This document shows, piece after piece, positions 12,005-20,491 of a stretch of DNA of 64,000 nucleotides. This stretch comes from Harmothoe impar. Taxonomy: Eukaryota > Annelida > Polychaeta > Phyllodocida > Polynoidae. The DNA lies in contig OX381707.1 in NCBI GenBank assembly GCA_947462335.1, forward strand, positions 62,721,773 to 62,785,772, in the 5' to 3' direction. The notes below the pieces were generated by a model. That model was not told where the DNA came from and made no database searches. It saw only the letters and a list, made by a program, of their open reading frames with translations. The position numbers and the translations under genes are program-made. Numbering within the stretch: the stretch's first letter is position 1; each line of letters begins with the position of its first letter.

Positions 12005-13129
12005 CATCTATTTACATCAAATTTCCCACAACATTTCACAATAAAGTCTGAATACTGGGTGAAAATGTAAGGGGCCGATCTCAGCCCGAAACATAGACGT
12101 AGGTCCTCCATTAATACCTCCTGGCCGTCCATCACCCAGCTGATGCCCTGATAGGTCCTATGTGATGGCGTCACATGTATAGAGCGGTAGGCACTGGCTA
12201 TATCCGTGATAGCTCCGTAAACATGGGGGTGCAACATGTCCACCACCGTGTCCACAGTTTTATAATGAAATTTACTACATGTAGTTTTCATAAATTCATT
12301 TATATTCACATCCTCGGGCTGGGAACAATCCGTTATAGGCCTCAGCTTACCATTCGATTTCACCCGTCCACCCAAAGCATGGACACACATAGGACTGTCA
12401 TCCACAACCCTGACCTTGTCTTTGGTCAACTCCTCCCTCAACTTATCCGACATTTCGGCCGAGAATTTTTTATCGGTAATAGAACTATAATTCTCACACC
12501 TGTAGTTTGTTTCACAACCATGGTCTACAATTCTCACACCGCGATAGGCGCCAGTCAACACAAACAGATCCTGCACAGTGACATCAGTACCAAACCCCAT
12601 AACTGCCGCAGCAAACCTACAAGGCCTGATTTGACAGCGGGCACCTCATAGAACATAGCTGCAGTCGCACACGCCTTCAACACAACTCTGAAATACAGGC
12701 GCCACACAATTAGGTCCCACGTCTACTAGAGCCACCGGCTCAAACACGCCATAAGTAACAGCATACTTTTATAAATTGTCAGCACAACGATCAATACTCA
12801 CATATTGAGGCAGATTTTCCCAATACTCCGAGCCCTGGACCACAATTTCGACACGGAGTCCGCCATCATGGATCAGGCGGGTGTGCGCGAATAACAATTT
12901 GTCTTCGCCAAGAATTATTTTATTATATAAAATATTCCTGGCATCCAAACTGAAAGCTTTTTCATCGTCACCCATCGGGACATAAATATCTTCGTCACAC
13001 ACCAGCCCAACCAAATCATTATTGTCATACACCGCCATTGGATCTAACAATTCATCACTAAAACCGTAGACATTTTCAAAGTCGCGCCATTCGTCATCTT
13101 CACAGTAAACACGGTGGCCGTCAACACTT
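12005..13129 (-). pseudogene. Duplicated piece of Ngaro RT gene next to the 5' LTR
   Basis: This stretch is a second copy of 26587-27711. Together with the preceding LTR the duplicated unit is 11521-13129 against 26103-27711, a constant offset of 14582 with no net indel. At least two substitutions separate them (12166 T against A at 26748; 12457 G against A at 27039, both silent or nearly so). It encodes the same 204-codon RT fragment, with TDIASAYRSIHV and the LCFGLRSAPYIF block. It also shares the two in-frame stops (plus-strand positions 12769-12771 and 12646-12648), which therefore predate the duplication. Confidence 0.95.
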
Positions 13130-13160
13130 AACTACGAACCACCACACTGGTGCCGTGACC
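13128..13160 (+). promoter_or_regulatory. LTR tail and primer-binding site (tRNA-His type)
   Basis: Positions 13128-13146 repeat the last 19 bases of the LTR. The join to Ngaro DNA shares a TT dinucleotide, a microhomology scar. After one spacer base comes TGGTGCCGTGAC at 13148-13159, complementary to the 3' end of animal tRNA-His (…GTCACGGCACCA). It is the expected minus-strand priming site, in its normal place directly after the LTR end. Confidence 0.8.
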
Positions 13161-13265
13161 AGTAGCAGTGAAGGTAGCAGAACAAGTTAATTGTTCGGGA
13201 ATATGTTCGGGTTATACTGAACAGGAAGTCCTTGAGTGGACAGACAGTCCTTTAGTGGACAGACA

Positions 13266-14339
13266 ATGGCTACCGGTGGTAGCCTGGGCGGCTCTGGCCC
13301 AGAGCTGAGTGAAGGGGAGTTGGAATCAACTTGCCTGGAGGTGCCAGGGATGGACCATGGGGAGGGCTTGAAGCCAGAGCAGAAGAAGAGGAAATTGCAG
13401 GATCTTTCCTGGGTGGAACCCTATGTAGGGGATGTAAGATTCCAGAGGGAATATGACGAGCGTTTGGCTCGGGAAGAGGATGACCTCTACTGGGAGAATG
13501 TCCGATTGGACAAGCAGTCATTGGAAGATCAGTATGCTGCATTGACTGAGGAATTGACATCCCTGGTAAAAGAAAGGGACGAGATCCTCTCTGAGAATCA
13601 GAGGGTAAAAGGAACTCTGATAGAAGAGAGAGAACGGTTGATAGAAGACAACCGGTATATGAAAAAGAAGGTTGCTCAGGAATCGCATGAATACCAAAAG
13701 ATTCAAGCAAAGATTGCTGAGAACCGGAAGGAGAATGAACACTCCGAATCTCTGAAGGAGAAGTATGAGAGGGAGTTGAAAAAATACTCTAGAGAATGGT
13801 ATGTCCTAAAGAAGGGGACAGAAGAGCTCGAGAAGGGCAGAGACCAGTTGGTCAAGGATAACGAATCCACCAGGATACAAATCCTGGAGGAAACGGAAGA
13901 GTTAGAAAGGAAACGGAAAGCTGAGGTGGAAGCTGTCTGTTCCCTGGAAGCCAGGAAAACTCTCCTGCGGTGTGAATTGTCGAAGGCAATGGAACAGCAG
14001 GTGGAGGAACAAGTTCCAGCTATCGGGCCGGAAACTGTTCTGGACAGCACTCTTGCTGCTAGGAAGGTGGATGCATTACCTCAATTCGATCCATTTATTA
14101 ATGATAATGGATTGAGGAATGTGGAAGACTCTGTGTATAAAAACAGAGGGAAGGATTCAAGGAGAGTGAATATCACCGGGCGCTCTCTTGAACGGGAACC
14201 AGTTAATCATGCCAGTATTGGTCAGGTTAACCGGGGAATGTCTCCAGAGGAGGAAGTGTCTCGACATTATAAAAATAAATTCCGAGATGAAGTGGTGAAC
14301 CATAGTTATGGCTCATTGAACCCCTTTTTCGGGAGATGA
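13266..14339 (+). CDS. ORF1, coiled-coil N-terminal Gag-like protein
   Basis: A 357-codon frame. The ATG at 13266 is chosen because it is in strong context (A at -3, G at +4) and the open frame upstream only offers a GTG at 13236. The product is highly charged, with long Glu/Lys/Arg/Leu-rich helices from about residue 40 to 235 that read as coiled coil (repeated EERERL, KEKYERELKKY, ETEELERKRK). No enzymatic motif is seen. It lies first in the element, 106 bp after the primer site. Its stop at 14337-14339 overlaps the upstream-open gag frame (+1 relative) at a C4T5 run. It may be an N-terminal Gag region joined by +1 or -2 frameshifting, or a separate protein, or the frame break may be a one-base indel. 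Confidence 0.8.
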   Translation: MATGGSLGGSGPELSEGELESTCLEVPGMDHGEGLKPEQKKRKLQDLSWVEPYVGDVRFQREYDERLAREEDDLYWENVRLDKQSLEDQYAALTEELTSLVKERDEILSENQRVKGTLIEERERLIEDNRYMKKKVAQESHEYQKIQAKIAENRKENEHSESLKEKYERELKKYSREWYVLKKGTEELEKGRDQLVKDNESTRIQILEETEELERKRKAEVEAVCSLEARKTLLRCELSKAMEQQVEEQVPAIGPETVLDSTLAARKVDALPQFDPFINDNGLRNVEDSVYKNRGKDSRRVNITGRSLEREPVNHASIGQVNRGMSPEEEVSRHYKNKFRDEVVNHSYGSLNPFFGR

Positions 14340-15807
14340 CCCGGCTCAGTATGGGAACTTGGGAGATTATGATAGCAAGGGTAATTATAGATATTGCCCG
14401 GATGCAACTTATTCATATCCACCTCCGACCACTGATACACATTCGGGAGTCAATAAAGACCCTGAAAATAGGCCGAGGGGTAGTCTGAATAAGGGGTCAC
14501 AGCAGAGAACGAAGGGAAGGTCAAATCCAGTGCATAAAAACACTCAGGGATTGTCCGGCTATCAAGGCCCACGCTTTGATGAGGGTACAGACTCGGAATC
14601 AGATAAATCTTCTGACGATATACCCAAGATAAAGGTTCCTTTGAACCGAAGGGTCACAATGACCCCGGCGGAACACCGATTACATAATCGAGACCCAGCC
14701 ATAGGTAATTTGGGACTAGATTGCTCCAGCCGAGGTCAAGACGGTACAGACTTACTGGCTTGGAGTAGACGCATGTCGGGTCAATTAGTGCATTCTAATT
14801 ATGCCGCTAAGAGAACTGCACGCGTGACTAAGCCTTACAGGGGTTTACGACCCTGGAAGGAAGAATATCAATCACTTTTAAATGATTGTAAGTACAATTG
14901 CTGGAACAAGGAGGAATCCTTGGGAGCTTTTGTGATATGGTTGAGTGACGGCCCGGGTAAGATAGTGGTTGAAGAATGGAGGGACACTTACGGGCCGGAG
15001 GCTACATACGACCAGCTGGAAGTATTAGCTTGTTATACCTTTGGGAAAATGGTGACAGTAGATCACTGGACTCTGTTTCAGAGAAGAACGCAGAAACCAA
15101 AGGAATCTGCTAAAATTTTTGGGCTAGAATTGCAGCGATTATTGCGGCAGGCTAGGCCAGAATGGAGTAGGGATGCTGAATATTACATAGAATCCCTATT
15201 TGTAAGATTTATTAGTGGATTGAGTGATCCTAAACATGCTAAAGTTTGTGGTAGAGCTTGGGAAGCTGGGTCTTCCCTAGCGGATTTGTTCATGGTGATT
15301 GATCAACATGACAAGAAGAAGATACTGTTGGCTGGTATGATACCCGCTAATAGGGGGCAGCGCGTCTCTGGAATTGAACATTCCTTAGATGGAGACGATT
15401 CTTCCGCGGAAGAATCTGAAGGGGAGGAGAGAGTAGACGCCCTGAAATTCAAGGGTCGACAGAAATCTAGCTCAACCCCAGCTTCCGGGAAGCTTCCTAG
15501 TAACAAAGGTTATTCGGAAACCCCCCGGAAACCCGACACTCGGGAGCCTCAGACTGAACCCAGTCAGAAAACCCAGACCCCGGAGACGACCACTCCGGAT
15601 AAAACAAATGCGTCAGGAAACTCATTAAATACCTTAATGGAGTCCATGATTAAACGCATGAACGAGGTGTTTGATAATCAAACCAGGCGCCGCCCTAGGG
15701 TCGATCGTAACACTGTCCAGTGTTACAGGTGTCAAGTCAAAGGGCACTTTGCATCTGAATGCAAAGCAGAGAAACCTGTTTTAAGAAGTGAGGTTTCGGG
15801 AAATTAG
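14320..15807 (+). CDS. gag: Gag with CCHC zinc knuckle
   Basis: The frame is open from 14320 but has no ATG until about residue 107 after the TTG at 14359, so entry from ORF1 by frameshift is likely. The first ~110 residues are low-complexity and polar. A capsid-like helical domain of the retrotransposon Gag type spans roughly residues 160-320 (GAFVIWLSDGPGKIVVEEWR ... WTLFQRRTQKPKESA). A linker rich in Ser, Thr and Pro follows. The nucleocapsid knuckle CYRCQVKGHFASEC (C-x2-C-x4-H-x4-C) starts at nt 15721. The protein would form the particle and bind RNA. The frame stops at TAG 15805-15807, three bases of the stop directly following a slippery heptamer. Confidence 0.93.
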   Translation, partial: TPFSGDDPAQYGNLGDYDSKGNYRYCPDATYSYPPPTTDTHSGVNKDPENRPRGSLNKGSQQRTKGRSNPVHKNTQGLSGYQGPRFDEGTDSESDKSSDDIPKIKVPLNRRVTMTPAEHRLHNRDPAIGNLGLDCSSRGQDGTDLLAWSRRMSGQLVHSNYAAKRTARVTKPYRGLRPWKEEYQSLLNDCKYNCWNKEESLGAFVIWLSDGPGKIVVEEWRDTYGPEATYDQLEVLACYTFGKMVTVDHWTLFQRRTQKPKESAKIFGLELQRLLRQARPEWSRDAEYYIESLFVRFISGLSDPKHAKVCGRAWEAGSSLADLFMVIDQHDKKKILLAGMIPANRGQRVSGIEHSLDGDDSSAEESEGEERVDALKFKGRQKSSSTPASGKLPSNKGYSETPRKPDTREPQTEPSQKTQTPETTTPDKTNASGNSLNTLMESMIKRMNEVFDNQTRRRPRVDRNTVQCYRCQVKGHFASECKAEKPVLRSEVSGN

Positions 15808-15841
15808 AGGGGGTTACCGGGGATGGCAGGACGGTAACCCC
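15798..15841 (+). promoter_or_regulatory. -1 programmed ribosomal frameshift signal between gag and pol
   Basis: The heptamer GGGAAAT (15798-15804) is read G GGA AAT in the gag frame, directly before the TAG stop. Slipping back one base gives GGG AAA and continues into the pol frame at 15804. Five bases later a 10-bp perfect stem forms: GGGGTTACCG (15810-15819) pairs with CGGTAACCCC (15832-15841) around a 12-base loop, with one extra G-U pair possible. Slippery site, short spacer and strong hairpin together match the known -1 frameshift architecture of retroelements. Confidence 0.92.
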
Positions 15842-18800
15842 TGGGGAAATATGTCAGATTATCACCGACGTTGGCGGTGAAGATTCATTAGCAGTGAATG
15901 CGTCCAGCAAGAAGGGAGATGGGACCGTACATCCCGGAAACCATGAGGCTGGGGAGACTGGTACAACAGGCGCCCAGGGGTGCGCGTATGGGAAACCTAG
16001 TGCCAGTTTAGAGGAGTCAATAACCAAAGAGTTGGTTAAGGTTGGAGGAACCAGGCTTCCCCCGGGTCATCCTTGTCTGGAACACCTGAAAGGATGTGGA
16101 TTCGACCTGGGCACTGATAGTGACCTTCACCGGTTTACTAGGAATCCCTCAGTAACTGATGGGAAGAGGTGGTACGTTTCCTGTTCTGTACAAGGAAAGA
16201 CTGGGGAATTTCTTATGGATACTGGAGCTAGCCACTCCATGGTCTCTAAGAGATTCATCAGCTTATTGCCGAATATGTGTGAGAACCTCACAATGAGGGT
16301 AAACGCATGTACGGCCGATGGTACCAGAATGAGGACATTTGGACGGACTTTTCTGATAATCTCTGTGGCCGGGAAAGAATTTGTTTGGGCCCCGACCATA
16401 GCTGAGATTGAAGATGATGGTATTCTTGGTTTGGATTTTGCAGCGCTTTTCGGTGCGACTTTGAATCCGAAAAGTGGGAAGTTGAAAATTGAATACCCGT
16501 ATGATATGACCATACTCTGTAAGTTGAGAGTGATAAGTAGTGTCGCTAGTGTGGCACAGACTGTGAAGATTCCCCCGGGAATGACCTGTGACGTGTTAGT
16601 CAGTTCAGGGAGGCTAATCCAGAGAGGATTAGCGGTAATCGAGCCGGATATGGCTGTATTATCCCGGAAGGGATTGGAATCTGCGGATACCCTAGTAGGG
16701 AATTCCAGATGGACAGTGACACCCATTTCCAACCCCGGAAACTCCACAGTATATCTTGAGAAAGGCACTGAAGTTGGGAAAGTGATACTTGCGGAGGCAG
16801 TCACCGGTAGCCACCAAGACCTGAGGTTAGAAGAAGGAGGGGAAGAGGAATTGCATGAAGAGTTAACTAAGTTGTTAACAGGATCGTCCATAACGGATGA
16901 GAATGATCAGGAAGCCCTAAAGGCTATGCTGAAGAAGTGCAGGCAAGCTTTTGCGGCCCCAGGGGAACCCCTGGGGAGAACCAATAAGGTATTGCATGAA
17001 ATTAAAACCGGGAATAACCCCGCTTTTAAGATTCCTTATAGGAGGTTACCCCTCAAGAAGAAGATTGTAGCTGAGGAGGAAATAGCGAAAATGCTGAAGG
17101 ATAATGTTATTGTTCCCAGCATGAGTCCTTGGTCCTCCCCTGTGTGTATGGTAACCAAGAAGGATGGTAGCATACGGTTCTGTATTGATTACCGGAAACT
17201 GAATGGGTTGACTAAGAAGAACTCCTATCCTCTTCCTAGGATAGATGAGACGATTGATTCCCTGGGAGGGAATGAATGGTTCTGTACCCTGGATTTACAG
17301 TCCGGGTATTGGCAAGTAGGCATGAAGCCTGAAGATATGGAGAAAACCGCGTTTTCCAGCCATATCGGGTTGTTTGAATATAAGGTAATGCCGTTCGGGT
17401 TATGTAACGCGCCGGCCACCTTTGAAGCCATGATGGAGACACTATTAAGTGATTTATTATGGCGGAAATGTCTAGTTTACTTGGATGACGTAATTGTGTT
17501 TGGGAAGACCTTTGCGGACTGTTTAAGTAATTTAGAGGAAGTCTTAAACCGAATCATGTCTAACGGTCTCAAATTGAAACCAAAGAAATGCAATCTGTTT
17601 AAGAAGGATATTAACTACCTAGGGCGGATTATTTCCACCGAGGGGGTTAAGGCGGATCCGGAAAAGATCAGGAGTGTGACTGAATGGGAAGTACCCAGGG
17701 GTCCTAAAGATGTGCGATCCTTTTTAGGATTCTGTTCATATTATAGGGATTTCCTGCCGGGATATTCCCGGGTAGCCTATCCGATCCAGTGTTTGTCACA
17801 CTGGACACCCGGAAATAGGAAGGAAGAGTTCCCCTGGGGGAAGGAACAGGATACAGCTTTCTTAGCAATAAAAAAGTTGTTTGTAGAGACCCCGGTGTTA
17901 AAGTATCCCACCCCGGATGGTCATTTTGTATTGGATACAGATGCTAGCAATGAGAGTATTGGGGCCGCCCTCAGTCAAGTCCGAGGCGGAGTGGAGGTTC
18001 CCATTGCCTTTGCTAGTAATACTATGAGTAAGACTCAGCGAAATTATTGTACCACTAAAAGTGAATTGTTGGCTGTGATAGTTTATACTAAAAAGTTCAA
18101 ACATTTCCTTTGGGGGTCAGATTTTACGCTAAGAACAGATCATTCCTCTTTGAGATGGTTATTGAATTTCAAAGATGCGGAAGGAATGATTGGACGTTGG
18201 CTAGCACACCTTTCCGAGTTCGGTTTGGAGCAAAGTCAGATCCAGCATAGAGCTGGGGTAAAGCATGTAAATGCTGATGCACTTTCCCGACGTCCTATCA
18301 GGAAGTGCGAAAACACCAACTGTGATGACTGTGGTCAGCATGAGGCTGTCATAGCCGGAGCAAGGATTCCCTTTGAGATCAAGGGAACTGGGGTTCTGGA
18401 GTGGTCCATGAGAACCATCCGGAAGTTCCAGGAAAAGGATCCTAACCTTAGCCGGTTGTTGGTATTGTTACCTAGGAAGATACGGCCCCCGCGGCCTGAG
18501 ATTTCCCTGGAGAATCGGGAAATGAGACGACTAATAGCTCAATGGGCAGAGCTAGAGGTCCAGAGCGGCATCATCTACCGGTGGAAGATTAATTCATCCG
18601 GTAGGAGAGTCCGGCAAGTGGTAATACCTTCCGGTATGAGGAGGGATGTTATGTATTATTGCCATGGACACCTGACCAGTGGACATTTCGGGAAAAAGCG
18701 TTCCCTGGAACGTCTGAAAAGGAGATATTACTGGCCAGGGATGAGTAGTGATCTATTAAGATGGATTGCTACTTGCCCGGATTGTTGTAAAAACAAACCT

Positions 18801-20015
18801 GGGCCTGGGATGGGCAAAATGCCTTTGTCCCAGGAGTTGTTTGGAGTCAGATTTGCGCGAGTCGCCATAGATATTATCAGTGGGTTTAAAACCACCCCTG
18901 AGGGTAATACTTGTATGATGGTCGTCACTGATTATTATACCAAGTATACGAGAGTGTTTCCATTAGCGGATCACAAGGCGGCAACCTGTGCAAAAGCTTT
19001 TGTTAAAGGTTGGGTATTGCATCTTGGGGTTCCCCTAATGATGCATAGTGACCAAGGTCGGGAATTTGAATCTGATCTTTGGCAGGAAATGTGTCACCGA
19101 TTGGCGATTTGTAAGACGAGAACAAATCCCTACCGGCCACAAAGTGATGGAATGGTTGAGAGATTCAATCGTACATTGATTCAGGTATTGAAATCCCTGG
19201 TGAATGATAAAATGGACGACTGGGATGAGCAGTGTGATTATGTGTGTCATGCATATAATAGCACTGTCCATTATAGTACCTCCTGTTCCCCGAATCTGTT
19301 AGTTTTCGGGGAGGATTTGATAATGCCCGCTGGCCTGGTATTTGGGGTGGTAGGAATGAACCCGGAAACCCCCTGCCATGTTATGTTTGTGGAGTCATTA
19401 AGAGATCAATTCAAATATGCTTATGAATTGGTGAGAACTGAACTACAGAAGAATGCCACCTGGCAGAAGACCGGCTATGATCTAGGCCTTAAGCCGCGAC
19501 GATTCAAAGTTGGTGATCAGGTAGTAAGATTACATGAGCCGTTATCGACTCTGAAACTTGCTAGTAATTGGGACGGGCCCTTTGTGGTTACCCGTATAGT
19601 AAGTGACAGTACTGTAGTGATCCGTTCATTACAGGGGAAGATGTATAAATCTAATGTAGCTCGACTAAGAGAGTGGAAGGGGAGAGATTTGTCCCTGGAC
19701 TCGTATGAGTTGGAAGTTGATACTTTGATAGAGGAAAGTGAACAGCGGAAATTAGTGAAGGAACCTCCCCGGAAACGCGGAAGGCCGCGGAAGGAGGTTT
19801 CCCGGAAACTAATGGTGCATAAGTCCGTCATCCCAAAAAGATCCGGGAAGAAGGCGGCTAATAAAGTCTCGCTGGCTGAAGGGAAAAGGACCCGGAAGAG
19901 TGTGGTTAAGGCTAAATCCACTCTGGAAAAAGCGTGTCCTAGAACCAGGTCTAATGTTATGCCTAAAAACATAAGACGCAGTCCCCGGTTACTAGCTAGG
20001 GACGGTATAACCTAA
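15804..20015 (+). CDS. pol: Pol polyprotein: protease, RT, RNase H, integrase
   Basis: An intact frame of about 1400 codons from the frameshift site; the first possible non-AUG start is GTG at 15894. Counting from 15894: aspartic protease with DTGAS (about 109-113); reverse transcriptase with FCIDYRKLNG (about 430), the LDLQSGYWQV block and YLDD (about 529); RNase H with LDTDAS (about 681) and DALSRR; integrase with an H-x-H/CPDC zinc-binding head (about 923-962) and DDE residues in VAIDII, HSDQGREF and DGMVERF; then a GPF-type C-terminal module (WDGPFVV). Order protease-RT-RNase H-integrase defines Ty3/Gypsy. The tail is basic, with an AT-hook-like KRGRPRK (about 1295) and no chromodomain. 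It would copy the RNA and integrate the cDNA. Confidence 0.97.
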   Translation, partial: LEGVTGDGRTVTPGEICQIITDVGGEDSLAVNASSKKGDGTVHPGNHEAGETGTTGAQGCAYGKPSASLEESITKELVKVGGTRLPPGHPCLEHLKGCGFDLGTDSDLHRFTRNPSVTDGKRWYVSCSVQGKTGEFLMDTGASHSMVSKRFISLLPNMCENLTMRVNACTADGTRMRTFGRTFLIISVAGKEFVWAPTIAEIEDDGILGLDFAALFGATLNPKSGKLKIEYPYDMTILCKLRVISSVASVAQTVKIPPGMTCDVLVSSGRLIQRGLAVIEPDMAVLSRKGLESADTLVGNSRWTVTPISNPGNSTVYLEKGTEVGKVILAEAVTGSHQDLRLEEGGEEELHEELTKLLTGSSITDENDQEALKAMLKKCRQAFAAPGEPLGRTNKVLHEIKTGNNPAFKIPYRRLPLKKKIVAEEEIAKMLKDNVIVPSMSPWSSPVCMVTKKDGSIRFCIDYRKLNGLTKKNSYPLPRIDETIDSLGGNEWFCTLDLQSGYWQVGMKPEDMEKTAFSSHIGLFEYKVMPFGLCNAPATFEAMMETLLSDLLWRKCLVYLDDVIVFGKTFADCLSNLEEVLNRIMSNGLKLKPKKCNLFKKDINYLGRIISTEGVKADPEKIRSVTEWEVPRGPKDVRSFLGFCSYYRDFLPGYSRVAYPIQCLSHWTPGNRKEEFPWGKEQDTAFLAIKKLFVETPVLKYPTPDGHFVLDTDASNESIGAALSQVRGGVEVPIAFASNTMSKTQRNYCTTKSELLAVIVYTKKFKHFLWGSDFTLRTDHSSLRWLLNFKDAEGMIGRWLAHLSEFGLEQSQIQHRAGVKHVNADALSRRPIRKCENTNCDDCGQHEAVIAGARIPFEIKGTGVLEWSMRTIRKFQEKDPNLSRLLVLLPRKIRPPRPEISLENREMRRLIAQWAELEVQSGIIYRWKINSSGRRVRQVVIPSGMRRDVMYYCHGHLTSGHFGKKRSLERLKRRYYWPGMSSDLLRWIATCPDCCKNKPGPGMGKMPLSQELFGVRFARVAIDIISGFKTTPEGNTCMMVVTDYYTKYTRVFPLADHKAATCAKAFVKGWVLHLGVPLMMHSDQGREFESDLWQEMCHRLAICKTRTNPYRPQSDGMVERFNRTLIQVLKSLVNDKMDDWDEQCDYVCHAYNSTVHYSTSCSPNLLVFGEDLIMPAGLVFGVVGMNPETPCHVMFVESLRDQFKYAYELVRTELQKNATWQKTGYDLGLKPRRFKVGDQVVRLHEPLSTLKLASNWDGPFVVTRIVSDSTVVIRSLQGKMYKSNVARLREWKGRDLSLDSYELEVDTLIEESEQRKLVKEPPRKRGRPRKEVSRKLMVHKSVIPKRSGKKAANKVSLAEGKRTRKSVVKAKSTLEKACPRTRSNVMPKNIRRSPRLLARDGIT

Positions 20016-20314
20016 GCCGGTACACAACGAGTGTGGTGTCCTGTAATCTTGTTAAATATTTAAATGTTGTAATCAGTTATGTGTGGAAGTAAGTACGGTC
20101 AGAATGATCGTGATAGTCCCCCTGTCAAGGATCCCATGGGTGATGGACGGATAAACCGGTGAATGTGCTTTATTATGCCATTCATATATATTTCATTGAT
20201 ACTCTCGACGAGTTGACAGAGCGTAAGGATTAACACGTGGAATGAGGGTACCTGTTTACAATTGAACGCGCGGTGACCTGGTTCCAAGGAACTGGGTCAC
20301 GGGACGCGCGGGGT
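20016..20314 (+). other. Spacer between pol and the third gene
   Basis: No frame of note. It has a donor-like GTAAGT near 20086 and an E-box CACGTG near 20235. Base composition changes sharply from AT-rich to GC- and CpG-rich after about 20265, leading into the putative internal promoter. Confidence 0.5.
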
Positions 20315-20375
20315 TGCGCATGCGCGGTGGCGCGCCTTATATAAGGCACGCGGCTCGGCGGGAATCGCCAGTTGG
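20315..20375 (+). promoter_or_regulatory. Putative internal core promoter: NRF1-like palindrome plus TATA box
   Basis: TGCGCATGCGCG at 20315-20326 matches the NRF1 recognition pattern (YGCGCAYGCGCR). A TATA box TTATATAAGG follows at 20337-20346, inside a CpG-rich stretch. A possible initiator (CCAGTT) lies near 20368, about 30 bases from the TATA box, and the first ATG of the downstream gene is at 20492. The spacing suits a transcript starting here with a leader of about 120 bases. The LTR has an equivalent TATATAA, so both genes appear to have TATA promoters. Confidence 0.65.
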
Positions 20376-20491
20376 GGTTGAGAGGAGGTCCAGAGCAGAC
20401 GTGAGGGCTCGGACACGACCATTCTCGCAGTGGGGAGGTGGATCCCCTATAATCCATCAACAATACACTTTTCTTGAGTGTGACACAAAAC

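Noticed and set aside
12175..12651. 158-codon plus-strand gene (and its twin at 26757-27233)
   Set aside because: It is antisense to the Ngaro RT fragment and appears twice only because that segment is duplicated.
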